Of a stretch of 33,852 nt of DNA, positions 17,673 through 27,134 are shown one piece after another. The position numbers and the translations under genes were made by a program. This stretch comes from Dehalococcoidia bacterium (GTDB taxonomy: Bacteria; Chloroflexota; Dehalococcoidia; E44-bin15). The number at the start of each line of letters is the position of its first letter. Position 1 is the stretch's first letter. The notes beneath the pieces are model-generated. The model was not told where the DNA came from. It did no database searches and saw only the letters and a list, made by a program, of their open reading frames with translations. Location of the stretch: contig JACUUT010000005.1 of assembly GCA_014859165.1 (NCBI GenBank), positions 1 to 33,852 of the forward strand, in the 5' to 3' direction.

Positions 17673-18641
17673 ATGGACGCTGTGATTAAGCAGATGATTG
17701 TGGGCGTAGATTTAGGGGGCTCGAAGATAAATGTTATATTGGCGGACTCCAGAGGCAACATCGAGGGGCGAGACTGGAGAGATACCCTTGCTCATGAGGG
17801 ACCCGAAGCGGTTATCAAGCGAATCATCAAGTCCATCAAGCAAGTGGCATCAGGTGCGGACATTGCGGGCATCGGGATCGGCGCTGCTGGCACCTGCGAG
17901 GCGTCGACTGGTATTATTACTTTCTCCCCAAACTTGCCGGAATGGCATAACATCCCCCTTAAGGACATTATCCAGCGAGAATTCGGCCTTCCCACCTATC
18001 TAGAAAACGATGCCACTGCCGCCGTCTTAGGGGAACACTTTTTTGGCGCCGGGGTGGGCGTCGAAAATCTCGTCTATGTGAGTGTGGGCACGGGGATTGG
18101 TGGTGGGGTAATAATCGGTGGCCAGCTTTACCACGGCGCATCGGGCAGCGCCGGCGAGATCGGGCATATGACCATCGATGTTAATGGCCCCATTTGCAAG
18201 TGTGGCAACATTGGCTGCTGGGAGACCTTTGCCTCCGGGACAGCCTTAGCGAGGGAGGCAATGAGGAGGATCGAGTCCGGTGCTCAAACCACCATCCCGA
18301 GCTTTGCCGGAGGGGACCTGGGGAGGGTTAGCGCGGAGAGCGTTTTCCTGGCGGCTCAGGTGGGCGATAACCTGGCTAGGGACTTGATTTGGCGCACTGC
18401 CCACTATCTGGGGGTAGGACTGGTCAACCTGGTCAATATCTTCAACCCCCAGCTTATCCTGATCGGGGGCGGTTTATCCCAAATGGGCCCCCTACTTTTA
18501 GACCCTGCCCTTAAGGTGGTTAGTGAGCGAGCCTTTGAGTTACCAGCCAGGGCGGTTCGCATTGAATTGGCACGGCTGGGGGCCGATGCCGGGGCATTGG
18601 GGGCGGTGGCCCTTGTTCTCCAGAAAAAATTCAGCACATGA
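17673..18641 (+). CDS. ROK family sugar kinase (glucokinase-like)
   Basis: VGVDLGGSKINVILAD; YLENDATAAVLGEHFFGAG; CKCGNIGCWETFASGTAL ROK zinc motif. Confidence 0.92.
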   Translation: MDAVIKQMIVGVDLGGSKINVILADSRGNIEGRDWRDTLAHEGPEAVIKRIIKSIKQVASGADIAGIGIGAAGTCEASTGIITFSPNLPEWHNIPLKDIIQREFGLPTYLENDATAAVLGEHFFGAGVGVENLVYVSVGTGIGGGVIIGGQLYHGASGSAGEIGHMTIDVNGPICKCGNIGCWETFASGTALAREAMRRIESGAQTTIPSFAGGDLGRVSAESVFLAAQVGDNLARDLIWRTAHYLGVGLVNLVNIFNPQLILIGGGLSQMGPLLLDPALKVVSERAFELPARAVRIELARLGADAGALGAVALVLQKKFST

Positions 18642-18654
18642 CCTCCGCTTGAAT

Positions 18655-19848
18655 CTATGCTATGGCCCCAGATTTCCGCAAATCCTCAATGCCTTCCTGG
18701 GTGTAGCCTATGTCCTTTAGGATGTCCTCGGTGTGCTCACCCGGCCGAGGTGCTATACTTCTTATCGCTCCCGGTGTCTCCGAAAGCTTGATGGAGATTC
18801 CCACCTGCTTAACCTTTCCCAGGGTGGGGTGGTCAATCTCCACCACCATCTTCCGATGGATTACCTGAGGGTCGGAGAAAACCTCGTCCAACGAGTAGAC
18901 GGGAGCCACACAGGTGTCCGTTTCCCTCAGCAAATTCACCCATTCGTCCCTCGTCTTGGTGAGGAAAATCTCGCGAAAACAGGAGGCTATCTCCTCCCAT
19001 TTTTCGCCCCCGGTAAATTCGTGGGCGATGAAATCCTCTCTGCCAAGCACCTTACAGAGGTTTTCATAGAACCAGGGCTCCAAGGCGCCGATGCTAATAT
19101 ACTTACCATCCTTCGTTTCATAGATATTATAGTGAGGTGCTCCCCCAAAAAAGAGCACGTCTCCCGTGACAGGCACCCTTCCCGTTGCGAGGTAGCTCGC
19201 CGCTTCAGCATGCATTAGCGAAACGACGCCATCCATCATTGCGATGTCCACATGCTGCCCTTTGCCCGTTCGCTCCCTTGCCAGAAGGGCGGCCAGGATC
19301 CCGATGGCGGCGTGCATGCCACCCGCCGCATAGTCGGCGATTAGATTGGCTATTACTGTAGGGCGGCGGCCCCTTTCGCCAATAATGCCTTGGGCACCAC
19401 CTGTCGAGATGTAGTTAATGTCATGCCCGGCAACTTGCTCATAGGGGCCATCCTGCCCATAGCCGGTAAGGGAACAATAGACTATCCTGGGGTTTATCTT
19501 CCTTATGGTTTCGTAATCCACACCGAGGCGTTTCACCACCCCCGGCCTGAACTCCTCGATAATGACGTCCGCCTTCGCGGCGAGCTTATAAAAGACCTCC
19601 CGGGCTTCCCTCATCTTCAGGTTCATAACAATGCTCCGCTTGTTACGACCCTCGGCATTATAGGCCCTCATTCTCTCCCCTTCCACGGCGGTCTGGGGGA
19701 AAAGCGCTATCGCAGCGCGCCCTCCGCCAGGCTCGATCTTGATCACATCTGCCCCCAGATCGGCAAGGAACATGGTGCAATAGGGTCCCGGTGCCAAGCG
19801 AGTGAGGTCGATGACCCTGATCCCTTCTAATGCCATTGCCATATTCAT
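18655..19848 (-). CDS. CaiB/BaiF family CoA-transferase
   Basis: LEGIRVIDLTRLAPGPYCTMFLADLGADVIKIE; GRNKRSIVMNLK; GYGQDGPY. Confidence 0.95.
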   Translation of the reverse strand: MNMAMALEGIRVIDLTRLAPGPYCTMFLADLGADVIKIEPGGGRAAIALFPQTAVEGERMRAYNAEGRNKRSIVMNLKMREAREVFYKLAAKADVIIEEFRPGVVKRLGVDYETIRKINPRIVYCSLTGYGQDGPYEQVAGHDINYISTGGAQGIIGERGRRPTVIANLIADYAAGGMHAAIGILAALLARERTGKGQHVDIAMMDGVVSLMHAEAASYLATGRVPVTGDVLFFGGAPHYNIYETKDGKYISIGALEPWFYENLCKVLGREDFIAHEFTGGEKWEEIASCFREIFLTKTRDEWVNLLRETDTCVAPVYSLDEVFSDPQVIHRKMVVEIDHPTLGKVKQVGISIKLSETPGAIRSIAPRPGEHTEDILKDIGYTQEGIEDLRKSGAIA

Positions 19849-19928
19849 CCCCCTTTCGCCACCAATCTTATGGCGTCACTTCATAAATTGTCAACTTTCC
19901 CTCCCAAGGTCGTTTAGCAATGTCTATC

Positions 19929-19995
19929 TGTCATTCTGAGCGAAGCGAAGAATCTAGACCCTTCCCTTTCACTTCGCTCAAGGTCAGGGTGACAA
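19929..19995. repeat. Palindromic interspersed repeat C, copy 1
   Basis: TGTCATTCTGA...TCAGGGTGACA; also at 27466, 30963 and 33723. Confidence 0.75.
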
Positions 19996-20015
19996 AATAA
20001 ACACTTTCCCTCCCA

Positions 20016-20606
20016 TTAGCTCTCCTCCGCCAAATTTAGCATTTCTCGCTTGAGCTCCTCCAGTCTTTCGTTGAATGGAGGGTAAAGCTCCTGTGAAATC
20101 CTTCCCCAGGTTTCGCTAGCCTTCGGGTTGATCTCCCCAACAGCGCTTCCTGAGATCCTTAATTGATGAAGTAATTCCCTTTCCCCGCTCTCTATGTGCC
20201 CCTTTTCCACCTCGTATTTTTGCCTTTCCGCCTCTCGATACTCCCTAAAGATGCTCCTTATCCTTTCATTTATCTCCCCGATTTTTCCCTTCCCCCTCAA
20301 GGTGAGCATCCCTTCCATTGCCTTTTCCGTTACTTCATCACTTTCTAATCCAATTGCCTCCACCAGTCTCGAAAGTGCAGCTCTGATCACTATGCCCTTT
20401 TCATCGCCACTATATCTATTGACCTCCTCCTTAATGATCCGATTTTGGCCATGCCCGAGGTATCGCTCGGCGATTGCTCTCCCAATGGGGGCATATTCCT
20501 CCTCCTTCTGCTCCCTTATCTCCTGGGAGGAAAGCTTGCCCAGCTTCTGGGCCTTTTCCCATGCCTTCTCAAAGGCGCTCTTTAACTCCCCCACAACAGT
20601 CCTCAT
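20016..20606 (-). CDS. Hypothetical protein, charged/helix-rich
   Basis: 196-aa intact ORF with high predicted helical content; no confident family recognised. Confidence 0.7.
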   Translation of the reverse strand: MRTVVGELKSAFEKAWEKAQKLGKLSSQEIREQKEEEYAPIGRAIAERYLGHGQNRIIKEEVNRYSGDEKGIVIRAALSRLVEAIGLESDEVTEKAMEGMLTLRGKGKIGEINERIRSIFREYREAERQKYEVEKGHIESGERELLHQLRISGSAVGEINPKASETWGRISQELYPPFNERLEELKREMLNLAEES

Positions 20607-20705
20607 CTGGTAAGTATTCTTGCTTCCTGCTAGTAGCTATATTATAGAGCCTAAGCCTGCCAATAAAAAGCCCCCAAACTTGATTAAGCATGCGCGAAAG
20701 TATAG

Positions 20706-20748
20706 TTTGTCAAGGGGTATTGACAAAATGCGGATTATGCGGTTAATA
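20706..20748 (+). promoter_or_regulatory. Promoter with overlapping operator-like palindrome for the abrB-relE pair
   Basis: TTTGTCAA-ggggta-TTGACAAA (20706-20727); TTGACA (20720-20725), N17, TTAATA (20743-20748). Confidence 0.6.
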
Positions 20749-20826
20749 TATGATTAAAGGTGGAAAAACGGAAAATTGGAATATAGGATTTTCATGTAAT
20801 CCCCAAAAAACTAAGAAGGATTGTTA

Positions 20827-21105
20827 ATGAAGATCGAAACTGTCAAGGTAGCACGCCGCGGTCAGATCACATTGCCGGCATCTTTGCGTAACGCTGCTCA
20901 CATCGAGGAGGGAGACTACATCCAATTTTTTATTGAGGGTGCAACCATAAACCTAATTGTGAAGAAGCTTATAGACAAAAGCCAGACTTACTTTTGGACG
21001 AGGGAATGGCAGGAGGGTGAGTGCGAGGCAAACGAGGATATACGAGCTGGGCGGCTGAAGACTTTTGATTCGGTAGATGAGCTGATTGCGGAACTTAAGT
21101 CATAG
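20827..21105 (+). CDS. AbrB/MazE/SpoVT-type antitoxin
   Basis: MKIETVKVARRGQITLPASLRNAAHIEEGDYIQFFIEG swapped-hairpin AbrB motif. Confidence 0.88.
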   Translation: MKIETVKVARRGQITLPASLRNAAHIEEGDYIQFFIEGATINLIVKKLIDKSQTYFWTREWQEGECEANEDIRAGRLKTFDSVDELIAELKS

Positions 21106-21114
21106 AAACTCAGG

Positions 21115-21375
21115 ATGAAGGTAGCCCGAACAGATCGATTCAAAGAGGCATATAAGAAATTGACTGACGAAGAGAAGAAAGCGGCCGATAAGGCCCTTTC
21201 TTTTTTGGTCAGCAATTTAGGACACCCGAGCCTTCAGGTCAGGAAAATAGAAGGCACACGAGGCATATGGGAAGCTAGGGCTAGCAAATCGATCCGTTTA
21301 TCATTTGAACTAAGAGATAACACTTTGATCCTACGCAATATCGGTGATCACGATAAGGTGCTCAAAAATCCGTAA
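21115..21375 (+). CDS. RelE/ParE-family toxin
   Basis: MKVARTDRFKEAYKKLTDEEKKAADKALSFL...GIWEARASKSIRLSFELRDNTLILRNIGDHDKVLK. Confidence 0.88.
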   Translation: MKVARTDRFKEAYKKLTDEEKKAADKALSFLVSNLGHPSLQVRKIEGTRGIWEARASKSIRLSFELRDNTLILRNIGDHDKVLKNP

Positions 21376-21399
21376 TACTTCCCCCCGGAGGCTGAAAAG

Positions 21400-22149
21400 A
21401 TGAAGCTCTTGGAAAATTTATACTGCTACATCTGGCCAGGAAGGGGCAATAACTCAAATAGCTATCTTTTTGCCAATGCCCTGCGCGGCGATCGACCCCA
21501 TGTCATTATAGATCCGGGACATGTGGTCAATGAGCTTAATGAGCGCTGTTTGGAACACTTGCTCAGCGATATGGAAAGAGACAACCTTAAACCCGAGGAT
21601 ATCGGCTTGATAATCAATACTCATTCTCACCCCGATCACTGCGAGGCAAATCAGGCTCTGGTGGAGAGGAGCAGGGCGAAGATGGGAACGGGTAAAGCAA
21701 AGCAGGCCCTCATCACCATCCATGAGGAGGAGATGGAACATCTGGCAATGATGGGGGCACTCATGGCCAGATTTCTGGGAAAGGAAACAGGTTTTGAACC
21801 CGATTTCTATCTCCGAGAGGGCGATCTAAATCTGGGCAAGGAGAACAAGATAAGTCTCAAGATTCTTCACACCCCGGGTCACTCTCCCGGCTCGATAAGC
21901 ATTTACTGGCCCCGACAAGTCGGGGTGCTGATAACGGGGGATGTATTATTTTATGGCGCGGTGGGCAGGACGGATGTTCCTGGAGGCGACGGCAAGCTTC
22001 TTAAGCGGAGCATTGAAAGGCTGTCCGAACTGGATATTGAATATTTGCTCCCCGGTCACAGCACCGAATTCGGATCAATTATAAAAGGCAGAGAGAAAGT
22101 CGAGCAAAACTTCGCCTTCGTCAGATTGAACTACTTCCCCATGCTGTGA
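21400..22149 (+). CDS. MBL-fold metallo-hydrolase
   Basis: NTHSHPDHCEAN; HTPGHSPGSISIYW; ITGDVLFYGAVGRTDVPGGDG; LLPGHSTEF. Confidence 0.9.
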   Translation: MKLLENLYCYIWPGRGNNSNSYLFANALRGDRPHVIIDPGHVVNELNERCLEHLLSDMERDNLKPEDIGLIINTHSHPDHCEANQALVERSRAKMGTGKAKQALITIHEEEMEHLAMMGALMARFLGKETGFEPDFYLREGDLNLGKENKISLKILHTPGHSPGSISIYWPRQVGVLITGDVLFYGAVGRTDVPGGDGKLLKRSIERLSELDIEYLLPGHSTEFGSIIKGREKVEQNFAFVRLNYFPML

Positions 22150-22160
22150 GCTGATAAGGC

Positions 22161-22183
22161 GACAAAATCAATGTGATTTTGTC
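22161..22183. other. Perfect 10-bp hairpin in the intergenic region
   Basis: GACAAAATCA (22161-22170) ATG TGATTTTGTC (22174-22183); no strong T-tract. Confidence 0.5.
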
Positions 22184-22288
22184 TGTTGCCTCACTTATTG
22201 CCCTTATATCTGCAGCCATTTCCCTCTAGAAAAACTTGCCATTTTGGAGTATAGTAGCAATAGAGTGGTTAGGCAACATTTTTGAAAA

Positions 22289-23167
22289 ATGGAAGCGATC
22301 ACACTTTATAGAGAGCCCAAACTTAAAGACCCCTTCATGGTGGCAGCATGGCCTGGTATGGGGGGTGTGGCCATCATCGCTGCTCAGTATTTGAGGGAGA
22401 AATTGGACGCTCAGGAAATTGGCAGTATCAAACCCGATGATTTCTTCGACCTGGGTGGCGTTTTTATCGAGGACAATATAGTAAAAGATGTAGAATTTCC
22501 GCAGAGCAGATTCTATATCTGGGAAAGCGGTGGGGGAAACGACTTGATACTCTTCATGGGAGAGGCTCAGCCCCTTATAAATGGGTATAGGCTTGCGAAC
22601 CTGATTATAGATGTGGCACAAAAATTTAAGGTGAAAAGGTTATATACCTTTGCCGCTGCCCCCACTCATATCTACCACACTAAAAGACCGAAGGTGTTAG
22701 CGGTGGCGACAAAGCCCAAATTGAGCAAGGAACTCGAAAGATATGATGTAACCCTGCTCCGACAAGGCAGTATTACTGGCCTGAACGGGCTCTTATTGGG
22801 GGCTGCTAAAGAAAGGAATATGGATGGCATTTGTCTATTGAGTGAATTGCCAATTTACACCGTCCAGTTTTCAAATCCCAAGTCCTCTAAAGCTGTTCTC
22901 CAGGTGCTCGCCCAAATGACGGGTTTGGAAATCGACATGACTGATATCGATAACTGGGCCAGGGAAAGAGACGCGGAAATAGAGGAAAGGATCGCTCAGC
23001 TCAGGATGTTCTCTGAGGAGGAGGCAGGGGGGCTGATCGATTATTTTGAGCGATTAGCCGAACAGACAAGCGCAGAGGAAATGCAACAGGAATACAGGAC
23101 TGAGGATCTTCTCAGGGAGATAGAGCGATTCCTCAAGGGCAAAGGGGAGCAAAAAGGGGGCAATTAA
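22289..23167 (+). CDS. PAC2 family (proteasome assembly chaperone-like) protein
   Basis: EPKLKDPFMVAAWPGMGGVAIIAAQYLREKLDAQEIGSI and overall PAC2 pattern. Confidence 0.88.
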   Translation: MEAITLYREPKLKDPFMVAAWPGMGGVAIIAAQYLREKLDAQEIGSIKPDDFFDLGGVFIEDNIVKDVEFPQSRFYIWESGGGNDLILFMGEAQPLINGYRLANLIIDVAQKFKVKRLYTFAAAPTHIYHTKRPKVLAVATKPKLSKELERYDVTLLRQGSITGLNGLLLGAAKERNMDGICLLSELPIYTVQFSNPKSSKAVLQVLAQMTGLEIDMTDIDNWARERDAEIEERIAQLRMFSEEEAGGLIDYFERLAEQTSAEEMQQEYRTEDLLREIERFLKGKGEQKGGN

Positions 23168-23204
23168 GTCTCACTTGCCAGCCGCTCATGAGGCATAGGC
23201 CTTC

Positions 23205-23813
23205 ATGTCAGAACAACTGGGTGAAATGGGGAAACCCTCGGCTGAGGAGTTTAGGGCAGGCAGAAAGCTATTTTTCGTGCCCCTTATTTTCACCCCCAGA
23301 GAACCTCAGGCCGATTTCCTAGAACTGGTTAAAAGGTACTGGGATCAAGTCCAGGCTCAGATAGCAAATCTGGAAGTGAAGCTCGCTGAAGTTAACAAGG
23401 TATATCATGAATTGATACCCGACGGCGGCGAAGCGGGGGCCAAAGCCATCGAGGAACTAAATACCGGAAGCTACCAAATTATTAAGACCAGACTGGACAA
23501 AGGGGCTGTGCTTCTGCCAATCGAGGATAGCGAGTTACTAATTGAGTTTATGGATTGGAGTAAATGCTTAGCAGTCGGTCTACAGAGCCAGAAAGTATTT
23601 GCTAAGCTCTACGAATCCTATGAAGAAGCCCGGAAAAGAAGAAACGACCACATCGCCAAGCAGATAGACGAAACCTTGAAAAGTGGCGAAACCGGAATAT
23701 TGCTGATGAGGGAAGGGCATCAGGTTCAATTTCCATCGGATATACAGGTTTTCTACATTGCTCCGCCTGGCTTAGATGAGATTAAGCGCTGGCTCAGAGG
23801 GCGCGAAGCTTAA
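23205..23813 (+). CDS. Hypothetical protein adjacent to PAC2
   Basis: 202-aa intact ORF, same strand, 37-nt gap to the PAC2 gene; no known domain recognised. Confidence 0.75.
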   Translation: MSEQLGEMGKPSAEEFRAGRKLFFVPLIFTPREPQADFLELVKRYWDQVQAQIANLEVKLAEVNKVYHELIPDGGEAGAKAIEELNTGSYQIIKTRLDKGAVLLPIEDSELLIEFMDWSKCLAVGLQSQKVFAKLYESYEEARKRRNDHIAKQIDETLKSGETGILLMREGHQVQFPSDIQVFYIAPPGLDEIKRWLRGREA

Positions 23814-23901
23814 ACCTAGAGAGGCAGGCGCTTGATAGGTTGCTGAAGCAGTTCTTTCAAACCTTACGATTTAAGCCGAGGCAATTTGTCACTCAGCTAT
23901 T

Positions 23902-23977
<76 letters not shown>

Positions 23978-24019
23978 ACCTTTTAAAATAGTCTACTGGA
24001 GGCATCGATCAACAAAGTC

Positions 24020-24508
24020 TCACTCCCGAGCGGTTTCTATCTTATGGAGGATCCGAGTGCCGACACTACGGCGGGTGATTCGCTTAATGGTTACATCAGA
24101 AAGGCTTGACGAGGTGGTCAGGTACCTCTGGACAGCTCTGCCTACGGGCTGAGATGCGATAATTGCCCATGTCGCTGCGAGGATGGCTAGAGGAAGCCGC
24201 CCCCTCCGATCTTTACCCCCTAGTGCAATAAGGCTGGCTATCCCAGCCATCATCCCCGCTACAACAATGTTTGTGCCGCAGAACGGTGACACCGCAAGCT
24301 CGCTCTCGCCCCTCTGCAAGCAAGCCAACCCCTCTGCGGCCGCTTCCTGAATAGCCTCAGTCGGAACATTCCCATAAATATAAAAGCCGTCGATAGTGGT
24401 CCTCCCCACCATCCTAACGTTTAAGCCAACTTTCCTTGTCAAAAGGGAAACCGTGGCGTGCTCCAGGGCATGATTCTGACGCAGGGCGGTGATAAGATTG
24501 CCGTTCAT
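24020..24508 (-). CDS. DUF6391-like domain protein
   Basis: LRQNHALEHATVSLLTRK...FYIYGNVPTEAIQEAAAEGL... with two TM segments. Confidence 0.7.
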   Translation of the reverse strand: MNGNLITALRQNHALEHATVSLLTRKVGLNVRMVGRTTIDGFYIYGNVPTEAIQEAAAEGLACLQRGESELAVSPFCGTNIVVAGMMAGIASLIALGGKDRRGRLPLAILAATWAIIASQPVGRAVQRYLTTSSSLSDVTIKRITRRSVGTRILHKIETARE

Positions 24509-24565
24509 GTCTCCTCCCTCTTAATTATATCATACCGTGCGAACCTTGTAACTACTTCGTGAACG

Positions 24566-24587
24566 CACCCTTCCTAAAGGAAGGGTG
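24566..24587. other. Perfect hairpin CACCCTTCC-taaa-GGAAGGGTG
   Basis: 9-bp arms (24566-24574, 24579-24587) with a 4-nt loop. Confidence 0.55.
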
Positions 24588-24607
24588 GGAAACTGATGAG
24601 GGTTAGC

Positions 24608-24636
24608 TTGACAAGGTTTTTCCCTATTGGTATTGT
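24608..24636 (+). promoter_or_regulatory. Putative sigma70 promoter
   Basis: TTGACA (24608-24613), N17, TATTGT (24631-24636), 15 nt before the GTG start at 24652. Confidence 0.5.
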
Positions 24637-24651
24637 GTCCAAGAGTCTACC

Positions 24652-25203
24652 GTGTATCAGGATTTAGTAAATCTAGGGGTTTCAGAACCGCTTATTGTGC
24701 TCATCATCTCCATGCTCCCCGTGTCGGAGCTCAGGGGTGCGTTGTTAGTAGCTATACCTGTCTTCCACATGCCATGGTATTTTGCCCTGCCCATCGCCTT
24801 TGTTGGCAACCTTGTTCCCGTCCCTTTCCTTTTCCTCTTTCTGGAACGTCTGAGGCGACTCTCAACCAGGATGGGCCTCATCGGGGAGTTAGTGGAGAAA
24901 TTTCTCAACCTGACGAGGCGGCGAGCAGAGTTCATAGAAAGATATGGACGACTTGGGCTTGTGCTTTTCGTTGCCATCCCCTTGCCGTTAACGGGTGCCT
25001 GGACAGGCTCAATAGCTGCTTTCTTGCTTGGAATGAGATTCAGGGATGCCCTGCTGCCAATTTGTTTGGGTGTGCTTATAGCCGGAATCATCGTTACCGT
25101 GCTATGTTTACTGGGTTGGGTTGGTGCCGTCATCGCCGGCGTTGGACTTGGAGTGCTCGTCGTCTTCTGGCTTTGGCCCCGCCGAGGTGAGCGAAGCCCC
25201 TAG
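24652..25203 (+). CDS. Small multidrug export protein family (COG2426)
   Basis: SMLPVSELRGALLVAIPVFHMPWYFALPIAFVGNLVPVPFLF...RYGRLGLVLFVAIPLPLTGAWTGSIAAFLLG. Confidence 0.88.
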   Translation: MYQDLVNLGVSEPLIVLIISMLPVSELRGALLVAIPVFHMPWYFALPIAFVGNLVPVPFLFLFLERLRRLSTRMGLIGELVEKFLNLTRRRAEFIERYGRLGLVLFVAIPLPLTGAWTGSIAAFLLGMRFRDALLPICLGVLIAGIIVTVLCLLGWVGAVIAGVGLGVLVVFWLWPRRGERSP

Positions 25204-25368
25204 CCTATCTTGATGCCTGCTATAGACATCTTCGAGAAAGCCCAATATTTGACATTTCCCCCCAAATGTGATTGAATATACTTCGATAGATGATAGTCGT
25301 AAATATTTGATGTTAAAGTTAAGCATCGAAATTGTAGTGGTATCTAGAGTGAAAGAGAGTAGGTGGCG

Positions 25369-27078
25369 ATGGCTGAGCGAAAGCTGATGCAACCGGGAGG
25401 GAGGAAACAGATAGACCAACTCCTGGTGGAGGGTGCTTTTATCACTCCGGAGCAGCTTGAAGCCGCTCGTGAGACCTCCAGGCAATCTAGAAAGGATTTA
25501 AGACAGGTTCTTCTAGAGCAACGCCTCATCAGTCAGGAGACCCTGGCCACTGTCCTCAGCTTCCAACTCAATGTTCCTACCGTAGATCTGAAGCAGACAC
25601 AGGTTCAGCCTGCTGCTCTAGCGCTAGTTTCAGAGCAGATGGCCCGGGAGTATAATGTTTTGCCTTTAAGTTTGGATGGTGATACCCTGACGGTGGCTAT
25701 GGAGGACCCTGATGACCTTCAACTGATCGATACCCTTGCCGTATTGACCAAAAAGCGGATCAAGCCGGTTATCCCGCTTCGGAGTGGCATCCGCGATGCC
25801 ATAAATACACATTATAAGTTAACCACCGAGATCGAGAAAGAGCTCAAGCAGATGTTAGGCACGGCTCAGGCGAGGGCATTGACTGATCCCCTGCTCACCA
25901 TTGACGCCATCGGCCAGGCCCCTATAGTTAGAGCGGTGGACTTGCTCCTCGCCCAGGCGGTAAAGGAACGGGCATCAGATATCCATATCGTGCCTGACGA
26001 GAGGGGACTCCAGATCCGTTATCGGATCGATGGTGTGCTGCATGACACCGTTTCCTTGCCTGAAGAGGTTCACCCGGCAATTGTTACCAGAATCAAGGTA
26101 ATGGCTAATATGAACATCGCGGAACGCAGGCGGGCCCAGGATGGTCAGTTTAGCGCTACAGTTGCTGATAGAGAGATAGATTTCCGCGTTGCCACCGTAG
26201 GCACCAGTTATGGGGAGATGGTGGTGCTGAGGGTGCTGGACAAGTCCTTTAACCTGTTCCAGCTCTTAGAGCTAGGGATATCACCAAATATCAGGGAGAT
26301 CTATGAAAGATGTATCTCCTCTCCATTTGGCATGGTCCTGATTAGCGGGCCTACCGGCTCGGGAAAGACCACCACCCTATATGCCTCGGTGAGTCAACTA
26401 AATGCTGAAGAGCTCAACATCATGACCGTTGAGGATCCCATCGAATATCAATTCCAAGGGATTCGCCAGATTCAGGTTAATCGAGCGGCAGATGTTACCT
26501 TTGCTACCGGGCTACGGGCGATCATGCGCCTTGACCCGGATGTCATCCTTGTCGGTGAGATCCGCGATGCTGAGACAGCCCAGACAGCGATAACCGCTGC
26601 ACTGACGGGACACCTGGTGCTAACATCGATCCACGCCAATGATGCTGTAGGGGCATTGGTCCGCTTGGTGGATCTGGGTGTGGAGCCCTTCCTTGTTACC
26701 TCAGCGGTCGTTGCTGCGGCATCGCAGCGTCTGGTGAGGAAGGTTTGTCCCTATTGTCAGGAGCTTAGGGAGGCATCCCCCCCCGAAATAGCGGCTTACC
26801 AGAAGGAGATGGGGGAGGAAAAACGTGAGTTCTATTATGGCACCGGTTGCAATTTCTGCTCCTTTACCGGCTTTCTAGGGCGAATAGGGGTGTTTGAGGT
26901 CCTGCCCGTGTCGGATCAGATAAGGAGCTTGGTGAGTCGACAGGCAAGTGCCCCTGAGATTAAAGCCCAGGCACTGAAAGACGGGATGATCACCATGCGG
27001 TGTGATGGCATGATGAAGGCCAAGGAGGGGAAGACCACCCCTGGCGAAGTGGCGCGCCATGTCTTCACCATCGGTTAA
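25369..27078 (+). CDS. pilB: Type IV pilus/type II secretion assembly ATPase (PilB/GspE)
   Basis: N-terminal MshEN domain; Walker A GPTGSGKTTTLYA; VEDPIEYQFQGIRQIQVN; ASDIHI; CPYCQE zinc motif. ATG at 25369 preferred over GTG 25363. Confidence 0.95.
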   Translation: MAERKLMQPGGRKQIDQLLVEGAFITPEQLEAARETSRQSRKDLRQVLLEQRLISQETLATVLSFQLNVPTVDLKQTQVQPAALALVSEQMAREYNVLPLSLDGDTLTVAMEDPDDLQLIDTLAVLTKKRIKPVIPLRSGIRDAINTHYKLTTEIEKELKQMLGTAQARALTDPLLTIDAIGQAPIVRAVDLLLAQAVKERASDIHIVPDERGLQIRYRIDGVLHDTVSLPEEVHPAIVTRIKVMANMNIAERRRAQDGQFSATVADREIDFRVATVGTSYGEMVVLRVLDKSFNLFQLLELGISPNIREIYERCISSPFGMVLISGPTGSGKTTTLYASVSQLNAEELNIMTVEDPIEYQFQGIRQIQVNRAADVTFATGLRAIMRLDPDVILVGEIRDAETAQTAITAALTGHLVLTSIHANDAVGALVRLVDLGVEPFLVTSAVVAAASQRLVRKVCPYCQELREASPPEIAAYQKEMGEEKREFYYGTGCNFCSFTGFLGRIGVFEVLPVSDQIRSLVSRQASAPEIKAQALKDGMITMRCDGMMKAKEGKTTPGEVARHVFTIG

Positions 27079-27134
27079 TTTTTGCAACCCTTCCTGAACC
27101 CTTGCTCTCGGTAAACTGGAGAAGGCGGTGAGTG

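Noticed and set aside
24627-25190. ORF of 187 aa overlapping the COG2426 transporter in another frame
   Set aside because: The 24652..25203 frame gives a coherent membrane protein; this frame is Cys/Arg-rich with no family similarity.
25249-25282. TTGACA...TATACT promoter upstream of pilB
   Set aside because: Spacing is 22 nt, too long for a confident sigma70 call.
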